Part shown: positions 1-4,976 of the stretch, piece by piece
Numbering within the stretch: the first letter of the stretch is position 1
Layout of the letters: every line of letters starts with the position of its first letter
Origin: Caldifarciminota bacterium RBG_13_43_14
GTDB taxonomy: Bacteria > Hydrothermota > Tepidihabitantia > SM23-42
NCBI GenBank assembly: GCA_001771735.1
Contig: MEUM01000169.1
Location: forward strand, 1-8,519
Length of the DNA: 8,519 nucleotides
Direction: 5' to 3'
Made by a program: the position numbers and the translations under genes
Notes under the pieces: model-generated
Database searches by the model: none
Seen by the model: only the letters and a program-made list of their open reading frames with translations
Told to the model about the DNA's origin: nothing

Positions 1-1869
1 GGAGGAGGTTGGGATAATTGGCCACCAGGAAATTTCCCTACAACAATCGGTGTTGGCGCAACTGATGTTAATGATGATTGGGCAGTAGATTTTAGTGGTC
101 ATGGGCCTTCCCCAACAAATTCTCCATGGAGTGAGCAAAAATATTGGTCACGGCCAGATTGGCAGTATATGGCAGTAGACTTAGTTGCACCAGGCACAAA
201 ATATAGCACAACTGAAGGAATATACTCGGCCGACAAAAATAATCCACATAACTATATTTGGATGTACGGTACTTCTCAGGCAACACCCCATATAACCGGT
301 GCGATTGCTTTAATGCAGGAAGCAGCAGTGGAAAATTTCGGCCACAAGCTCGATTATAGTGATATCTATGACATTCTGGTTGAATCAGCCGTGGGTCAGA
401 GTGTTCCTAATTATCAATATGGTTGGGGTCGTTTGAACTGCAAGCATGCCGCGGATAGTGTTGTAGCATTTCAAATGAAATCCTCATCGCCACTGGCAAT
501 TAGTCGCAATAATCAGCATAAACTACTTTATGATGAAATCAATAGTAAATTGCATTTTGTCTATCAATCGGGTCAGGATTTCAATGGGCGGGGTAAATAT
601 ATTCGTTATACTAATTCAACCGATGGTGAGACTTGGTCAAGTGACCAGAAATTAGGTGATGGTGATGCGCCGAGCATTGCGCTTGATGCTGATGGCAATG
701 TTCATTGTATTTATCGGGATGGCAATGCGATTCTGTATCAGCGTTTGATCGGCGGCGTGCCCGAACCACCGGATACATTGTTTATTGATCATTTTGCCAT
801 AGATGTCAGTGTGCCGGCATTTACGATTGACGGAAACACCGGTTATGTCGCCTTTGAATTGTATAATCAATGGATGCAAAGTTTTATGCTAGTCGGGTCG
901 TTTGATATCACCAGTGTTAATCCGGTACTGCAATACAGCGATCTGGAATCAACGAGTGCCTATCGGTTTAGTGCACCAGCCTTGGTGATGGATCCGGACT
1001 ACGGATTAGTTGTTGTTTATACCCGTGAAATCAACGGTATATCAGAGGTATATTATCGTGCCAGCGAGCAGGGTTGGCAATTGATTCGAGTATCGAACAA
1101 TGATGGAATCAAATCTAGTTCGCCAGTGGTAATTTCTGCGGTTGGTTTATGGTTTTTCTGGGAAGAGGCCGAGCCGTCAGACATATATTATCGTCGCCGG
1201 ACAGCCAACTGGTTGAATCGTCCGAGTCCGGTATATACAAGTTCAGATGCGGCTTCGATTGCACCACGCGTTGCATTAAATAGCCTTGATCCATCCAAAC
1301 TTTATGTCAGTTGGTCAGAGCAGACTGGTGAAACCTATAACATATATGTATCTGCCTACTATGATTTATGGCAGAATCCGTCCGTAATCAGTACTAGTGC
1401 GGTGGAATCGCGCGATCCCGATCTGGTCTATCTACCTGAAGCTTTAATTGAAGGTCGACTGATAGTCAATTATGCTGAGGGCAATGAGACATGGTTGAAT
1501 CGTGGAACATATTTACCAGTGTATCGATTGCGTACCTATCAGAATGTGCTACCGTTTACACCGGGCGGTGGTGCACAAAGCAAGGACGATTTAGTTATTA
1601 ATACTGGTGATGCTTTATTTTTCATGTCCGGGACGGTTGTGAATAATCAACTTGATTTTCGGTATGTATTATCCAGGGCCGGTTTTGTGAAACTATTAAT
1701 TTACGATATTGCTGGCCGGGCAGCGAGTACTATTATTAATGCATATCAGGGTCCTGGTAACTATCAGCAAAGGGTTGATGTAAGTAAATTACCGGCTGGT
1801 GTTTATTTTGTTAATTTTGAAACCGGACAAAAAAGATTCTGCAAGAAAATGGTGTTAACAAAACAATAA
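1..1869 (+). CDS. Secreted subtilisin-like (S8) serine protease with beta-propeller and T9SS sorting domain, 5'-truncated
   Basis: The reading frame is open from the first base, so the start, signal peptide and the Asp and His of the catalytic triad lie upstream of the window; 622 codons are visible. Codons 89-97 read YGTSQATPH, the subtilase active-site Ser motif (GTSxAxPH), with Ser at codon 92 (bases 274-276). The preceding PTTIGVGATD and FSGHGPS stretches also fit S8. After about codon 160 comes a beta-rich region with alternating short strands and an Asp-box-like STDGETW (codons 206-212), suggesting a sialidase/BNR-type propeller. The last ~70 residues (LLIYDIAGR, then LPAGVYFVNF and a basic KKMVLTKQ end) match a T9SS type A sorting domain. 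From family knowledge the protein should be exported by Sec, then across the outer membrane by T9SS, with that domain removed. The substrate is unknown. An internal ATG at 169 is not a credible start because it would delete conserved S8 sequence. The stop TAA (1867-1869) lies 16 nt before rpmE. Confidence 0.9.
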   Translation, partial: GGGWDNWPPGNFPTTIGVGATDVNDDWAVDFSGHGPSPTNSPWSEQKYWSRPDWQYMAVDLVAPGTKYSTTEGIYSADKNNPHNYIWMYGTSQATPHITGAIALMQEAAVENFGHKLDYSDIYDILVESAVGQSVPNYQYGWGRLNCKHAADSVVAFQMKSSSPLAISRNNQHKLLYDEINSKLHFVYQSGQDFNGRGKYIRYTNSTDGETWSSDQKLGDGDAPSIALDADGNVHCIYRDGNAILYQRLIGGVPEPPDTLFIDHFAIDVSVPAFTIDGNTGYVAFELYNQWMQSFMLVGSFDITSVNPVLQYSDLESTSAYRFSAPALVMDPDYGLVVVYTREINGISEVYYRASEQGWQLIRVSNNDGIKSSSPVVISAVGLWFFWEEAEPSDIYYRRRTANWLNRPSPVYTSSDAASIAPRVALNSLDPSKLYVSWSEQTGETYNIYVSAYYDLWQNPSVISTSAVESRDPDLVYLPEALIEGRLIVNYAEGNETWLNRGTYLPVYRLRTYQNVLPFTPGGGAQSKDDLVINTGDALFFMSGTVVNNQLDFRYVLSRAGFVKLLIYDIAGRAASTIINAYQGPGNYQQRVDVSKLPAGVYFVNFETGQKRFCKKMVLTKQ

Positions 1870-1873
1870 TAAA

Positions 1874-1879
1874 GAGGTG
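1874..1879 (+). promoter_or_regulatory. Shine-Dalgarno site of rpmE
   Basis: GAGGTG is complementary to the 16S rRNA 3' end and sits 6 nt before the ATG at 1886. It decides the start: an in-frame GTG at 1877 lies inside this site and so is unlikely to initiate. Confidence 0.7.
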
Positions 1880-1885
1880 TCTAAA

Positions 1886-2113
1886 ATGAAGAAAAAAATT
1901 CATCCAAAATACGTTAATTGTGTTGTTTCCTGTGCCTGCGGCAATAAGATCGAAACCCGATCGACGGTGGAAAAAATTTCGCTCGATCTCTGTTCAAAAT
2001 GCCATCCGTTTTTTACCGGACGGCAGAAGATCGTCGATTCGGCTGGAAGGGTCGAGCGCTTCATGAAGAAATACACAATGCCCCGTAAACCAAGGAAAAA
2101 AAAGACTAAATAA
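1886..2113 (+). CDS. rpmE: 50S ribosomal protein L31, zinc-binding (C+) form
   Basis: A 75-residue protein starting MKKKIHPKY, the usual L31 opening, followed by SCACGNKIETRST and LDLCSKCHPFFTGRQK. Cys16, Cys18, Cys36 and Cys39 form the CxC...CxxC zinc site, so this is the zinc-containing paralogue type rather than the Cys-less stress form. GRVERFMKKY matches the conserved C-terminal part, and a very basic tail (RKPRKKKTK) follows. L31 is a component of the large ribosomal subunit at the bridge to the small subunit. I chose ATG 1886 over GTG 1877 from the Shine-Dalgarno position and family N-terminus. Its TAA stop shares a base with the prfB ATG (TAATG), implying an operon with translational coupling. 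No promoter was recognised in the 16-nt gap after the protease gene, so it is either co-transcribed with it or starts inside that gene's 3' end. Confidence 0.95.
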   Translation: MKKKIHPKYVNCVVSCACGNKIETRSTVEKISLDLCSKCHPFFTGRQKIVDSAGRVERFMKKYTMPRKPRKKKTK

Positions 2114-3235
2114 TGAAAAAACCGGAAATGGTAAACAGCCTCAATGCGCAAGAGATCATTGATCTAAAAACACGACTCCAGAAAGTCAAGGAGCATCTTT
2201 GACCTTGATCGACTGGTCCAGGAAATAAAGAAACTCGAAGCCAAAACAACCAACCCAAATTTTTGGGACGATCAAAATAATGCCCAACAGGTCATGGCTG
2301 AACTCAGTCATAAACAGACCTGGATTAACGAGATAAAACGTGCTGAAGCAGACATTGAACTGCTTGAAGGATTGATCCTATTACCCCAGATCGACGACAA
2401 AATGATCAATGAAGCGAGACAGGAAATCCGCCAACTTTCCCGCATGATTAACGAAATGGACCTCAAACTCATACTCGGTGAACCTAACGACAAGAAAGAT
2501 TGCATTCTTACCATTCATCCTGGAGCCGGTGGCACTGAATCATGTGATTGGGCAGAGATGTTATTTCGAATGTATCTGCGCTGGCTGCAACGAAAGGGAT
2601 TCAAACATAATATTCTCAATCTTTTACCAGGGGATATTGCCGGGATCAAGGATGCAACGATCGAAGTTATCGGAGATTATGCCTATGGTCTATTGAAAGC
2701 CGAGGTTGGCATACACCGGCTCGTACGGATCTCGCCTTTCGATACCAATGCCAAGCGGCACACTTCTTTTGCATCGATTTTCGTCTATCCTGAGATCGAA
2801 GAAATACAGTTTACAATAAATGAGGATGACCTGCGTATCGATACCTACCGAGCTGGTGGGCACGGTGGTCAGAACGTCAATAAAGTATCTTCGGCGGTGA
2901 GGCTCGTTCATATACCGACCGGGATCACGGTACAGTGCCAGAATGAAAGATCACAACTGCAGAACCGCAATAATGCAATGAAGATCTTACGTTCAAAATT
3001 GTATGATTACTATAAGAAAAAAGAGGATGAAAAGATCGATAAACTTGAAGCTCAAAAAACCGATATTGCCTGGGGGCATCAGATCCGCTCATATGTATTT
3101 CATCCCTATAAAATGATAAAAGATCACCGGACTGATCATGAAGTAGCTATGGTCGATGATGTCATGGATGGAGACATTGACGATTTCATTTACGAATACC
3201 TCAGTTTAAAAGCGAAGAAAAAACGTAACGCGTAG
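2113..3235 (+). CDS. prfB: Peptide chain release factor 2 (RF2), expressed by programmed +1 frameshift
   Basis: RF2 recognises UGA and UAA stop codons and triggers peptide release. The gene is read as 2113-2199 joined to 2201-3235: a first frame of 29 codons ending in CTT followed by in-frame TGA (2200-2202), then a +1 shift that skips T2200 and continues with GAC. The product is 373 aa, close to the 365 of E. coli RF2. After the shift, DLDRLVQEIKKLE and NPNFWDD match the RF2 N-terminal domain, which confirms the joining. The stop-recognition tripeptide SPF is at residues 207-209 (SPF denotes RF2; RF1 has PxT) and the catalytic GGQ at 251-253, followed by NVNK and CQNERSQ. The residues before GGQ are Gly-Gly-His rather than the commoner Ser-Gly-Ala. 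The ATG overlaps the rpmE stop. Regulation is by the product itself: scarce RF2 lets the ribosome pause at UGA and shift. A start at 2294 in the second frame is an artefact. The final codons and stop lie in a heptamer repeat. Confidence 0.96.
2188..2203 (+). promoter_or_regulatory. prfB programmed +1 frameshift site (RF2 autoregulation)
   Basis: AAGGAG (2188-2193) is an internal Shine-Dalgarno-like stimulator. It is followed by a 3-nt spacer CAT, the slippery Leu codon CTT (2197-2199), the in-frame stop TGA (2200-2202) and C2203. The order and 3-nt spacing match the E. coli prfB site (AGGGGG, TAT, CTT TGA C). The C after UGA gives a weak stop context. The frame change from 2113 to 2201 is exactly +1. 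Confidence 0.96.
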
Positions 3236-3250
3236 TGCGTGGCGCGAAAG
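3223..3250 (+). repeat. GCGTRRY heptamer repeat, copy A, overlapping the prfB stop
   Basis: Four successive 7-nt units can be read: ACGTAAC, GCGTAGT, GCGTGGC, GCGAAAG. The core 3230-3248 matches 4832-4850 at 17 of 19 positions. The first two units supply the last prfB residues (Arg-Asn-Ala) and its TAG stop. Confidence 0.6.
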
Positions 3251-3386
3251 AAATAAAAAGAAGCAGATCAGTTGATCAGAATATTAGCACGAAGATTATC
3301 AGAACATCAGCAAATCAGATATTAAATTCTGATATTCTGGTACGCTGATCCCCTATCCACTGATCTCCTGGTATCCTGATATGCTT
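3250..3386 (-). terminator. Possible transcription terminator of the TPR gene
   Basis: Read on the minus strand, the mirrored array would form a long interrupted hairpin closed by AGCA/TGCT. It is followed directly by a T-rich run with the sequence CTTCTTTTTATTTCTTT (complement of 3250-3266). This is the order expected of an intrinsic terminator for the gene ending at 3427. The stem is long and interrupted, unlike a classic compact terminator. No T tract follows the structure on the plus strand, so termination of prfB by it is less likely. Confidence 0.3.
3261..3386. repeat. Mirrored array of ATCAG / CTGRT pentamers (interrupted inverted repeat)
   Basis: The left arm has pentamers ATCAG (one ATTAG) starting at 3267, 3275, 3283, 3298, 3306 and 3314. 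The right arm has CTGAT or CTGGT starting at 3329, 3337, 3345, 3360, 3368 and 3376. The steps are 8, 8, 15, 8, 8 in both arms, so all six pairs line up about one centre (between 3323 and 3324), three of them using a G-T wobble. The 3-nt spacers mostly do not pair. An outer AAGCA/TGCTT pair (3261-3265 with 3382-3386) closes the structure. It lies between the 3' ends of two convergent genes. Confidence 0.8.
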
Positions 3387-3394
3387 GATTAGTT

Positions 3395-3422
3395 AATTAC
3401 CAATTACGCAATTACAAATTAC
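3395..3422. repeat. Short AATTAC direct repeats
   Basis: AATTAC occurs four times, starting at 3395, 3402, 3410 and 3417 (steps 7, 8, 7), directly after the pentamer array and just before the TPR gene's stop codon. No function is apparent. Confidence 0.65.
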
Positions 3423-3426
3423 AGTT

Positions 3427-4773
3427 TTATTTGACGATGATCGAGACGATGAATAATCCGACTATTACTACCATAATTATAACTATGATCAATACATAAC
3501 GGCTTTGCCTATTCTCTTTTACTTCCTGGGCAATTATATATTTAGTCAATGAATCATTCAGTTTGTTGAGCGAAACCTTCATTTCCTCGTTCGCCTTCAA
3601 TACCGATAGATTGCATTCCTTTGTTTCGTCAAGCGTTCCGCACATGTTATTTGAGGCTGCCTGAAATCCATCCAGTAATCCTTTTATTTCAGTAAGGGCA
3701 TTCCGGGTCACCGAGGTGAATGAATCGCTCAACCGGCTAAAATTGTTGCTTAAGAGGTCGGACAGCGCACTCTGGTTCTTGTTAAGATTGGCCAAGGAAT
3801 GGCCGAGATTGTTTATCAGCGGTTTCAGGTCGTTCATACTTTTTTCACTGCCGGACCGAAATTCACCTATTGATTTTTGAAGCGAATCGAGATTATTGCT
3901 CATTGCCTTCTGCAATAATGCGATCGCTTGTTTCTGCTCATGGGAAAGCGCTGATATCGACTTGTCAAGTGCGATGATAACCTCATCAAGACGTATCGCT
4001 TTGCGCAACTGTGCGATCGCCGCCTCCATATCCTTCATGACATCGGTCAATTGCCCGGCATCGACCGTTACCTGATCGCGCACATTATTTTCGTCTCGGC
4101 TGGCTACCTTAACTAGCTCGATCTCAGGCATTATTGTCTCTTCATGTTTATGTGACCTGGAATCGGCTGTTTTTGGGCTTGCCGGCCGTGATATTGGTTC
4201 GGGAATGTCGATCTTTTCTGAAGTTGGCGCTTCACTTAATGCAAAATCAAGGAAACGCTGTGCCAGATCCTCCCGACCAATCGCCTTATATGACTCACTT
4301 ACTTTTTTTATTGCCTTGCCATCGAGGCCACCAAGTTTCTGCAGCCTCTCCAGAACTTTTTGAATTTCATTCTTGTTGTTCTGTTCAAACTGTTTATCAA
4401 CATAAGAAAAAAAGTAGATCAAGGCATCGCTTTTTTCATCCAGTTCAACCAGCAATTCCGCGATCGCGAGATAAGTCGGTACATTACCGGCATCATATCT
4501 CAATATTTTTTTGCAAATTGCGATCGCATTGCGGTAAAATGTGTCTTTTTTGAACGCTTCGGCAGCATTTAAAAAAGTCTCAAGGGCAGCGTTTTTATTT
4601 TCGGCCTTAATATAGAGATCGCCCAAACGATTAAGAAGATTGCCGTCCGCGATTTTCACCTGTACACCTCTTTCTAATTCTTTAATCGCGTCCTTCAATC
4701 TTCCTTTGGATTCAAGATCGCTTGCTTTTACCAGTAATTTGTTTATTTCCTCTGCCTGCCGCCGATTCATCAT
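3427..4773 (-). CDS. TPR and coiled-coil protein with C-terminal membrane anchor, function unknown
   Basis: A 448-residue protein with no N-terminal signal peptide. Residues ~10-43, 44-77 and ~78-132 look like TPR-type helical hairpins (for example KASDLESKGRLKDAIKELERG and LLNRLGDLYIKAENKNAAL), with more helices to ~180. A Pro/Ser/Lys-rich linker follows (~181-235), then a long heptad-like helical region rich in Leu, Asn, Ser and Lys (~236-420) resembling a coiled coil. The last ~22 residues (from YVLIIVIIMVVIVG) form one membrane segment ending at the C-terminus, with Arg-Gln-Ser-Arg before it. I infer a tail-anchored inner-membrane protein with TPRs in the cytoplasm, probably a scaffold; no partner can be named. 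GGAGG (4779-4783) lies 5 nt before the first ATG (4773) and 8 nt before an adjacent second ATG (4770), so either may be used. It is convergent with prfB and transcribed alone from a consensus promoter. Four GCGATCGC octamers lie inside it. Confidence 0.88.
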   Translation of the reverse strand: MMNRRQAEEINKLLVKASDLESKGRLKDAIKELERGVQVKIADGNLLNRLGDLYIKAENKNAALETFLNAAEAFKKDTFYRNAIAICKKILRYDAGNVPTYLAIAELLVELDEKSDALIYFFSYVDKQFEQNNKNEIQKVLERLQKLGGLDGKAIKKVSESYKAIGREDLAQRFLDFALSEAPTSEKIDIPEPISRPASPKTADSRSHKHEETIMPEIELVKVASRDENNVRDQVTVDAGQLTDVMKDMEAAIAQLRKAIRLDEVIIALDKSISALSHEQKQAIALLQKAMSNNLDSLQKSIGEFRSGSEKSMNDLKPLINNLGHSLANLNKNQSALSDLLSNNFSRLSDSFTSVTRNALTEIKGLLDGFQAASNNMCGTLDETKECNLSVLKANEEMKVSLNKLNDSLTKYIIAQEVKENRQSRYVLIIVIIMVVIVGLFIVSIIVK

Positions 4774-4790
4774 GAAAACCTCCGAGCGGA

Positions 4791-4818
4791 ATTATACATA
4801 ATGCCTACCCAATGTCAA
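4791..4818 (-). promoter_or_regulatory. Perfect-consensus sigma-70-like promoter of the TPR gene
   Basis: On the minus strand TTGACA (4813-4818) is followed by a 16-nt spacer and TATAAT (4791-4796). Both hexamers are exact consensus. The expected start is near 4783-4785, giving a leader of only ~10-12 nt that begins at the GGAGG ribosome site. Confidence 0.8.
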
Positions 4819-4831
4819 GGAAACAGGAAAG

Positions 4832-4852
4832 GCGTAATGCGTAGCGCGAATA
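4832..4852 (+). repeat. GCGTRRY heptamer repeat, copy B
   Basis: Three 7-nt units: GCGTAAT, GCGTAGC, GCGAATA. The stretch 4832-4850 matches 3230-3248 with two differences (G to A twice). It sits upstream of the TPR promoter in the divergent intergenic region. Confidence 0.6.
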
Positions 4853-4860
4853 CCTCCTTA

Positions 4861-4915
4861 GTCATTGCGATCTCGAGCAGAGCGATGGAGAAGCAATCTC
4901 AGGACTCGCGATGAC
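4861..4915. repeat. Palindrome-ended 55-bp element resembling a dispersed intergenic repeat
   Basis: The ends GTCATTGCGA (4861-4870) and TCGCGATGAC (4906-4915) are inverted repeats with one G-T wobble. Inside are TCTC/GAGA (4871-4874 with 4888-4891) and AAGCAATCTC (4891-4900). The words GTCATTGCGA and GAAGCAATCTC recall a short dispersed repeat (GTCATTGCGAGC...GAAGCAATC) that I know from many unrelated bacterial genomes; only this copy is visible. No ORF is present, so if mobile it is a MITE-like passenger. Confidence 0.55.
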
Positions 4916-4929
4916 AAATCAGATATATG

Positions 4930-4959
4930 TTGACAATTTTTTAGGTTCAAGTATATTAT
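4930..4959 (+). promoter_or_regulatory. Probable sigma-70-like promoter of the C25 peptidase gene
   Basis: TTGACA (4930-4935) is exact. The -10 could be TATATT (4952-4957, spacer 16) or TATTAT (4954-4959, spacer 18). Transcription would start near 4964-4967, leaving ~10-13 nt before the ATG at 4977 and only a weak AGAAG as ribosome site. Confidence 0.6.
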
Positions 4960-4976
4960 TATAGAAGCGAAATATC

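Noticed and set aside
1877..1885. GTG start of rpmE giving a 78-residue protein
   Set aside because: It lies inside the Shine-Dalgarno site, and the L31 family starts with MKK-IHP, matching ATG 1886.
2200..2202. In-frame TGA in the 5' part of prfB as a sign of a pseudogene or sequencing error
   Set aside because: The AAGGAG, 3-nt spacer, CTT TGA C layout is the conserved programmed frameshift site, and the downstream frame encodes a complete RF2.
3250..3424. CRISPR array
   Set aside because: The repeated units are only 5-8 nt with no 25-40-nt repeats or unique spacers of constant length.
4134..4553. 139-codon plus-strand ORF
   Set aside because: It is antisense to the TPR gene, shows no family motif, and has no supporting promoter or ribosome site that I could see.
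4853..4859. Strong Shine-Dalgarno AAGGAGG on the minus strand
   Set aside because: No ATG, GTG or TTG at a useful distance and only a very short frame follows, so it is probably part of the repeat-rich spacer.
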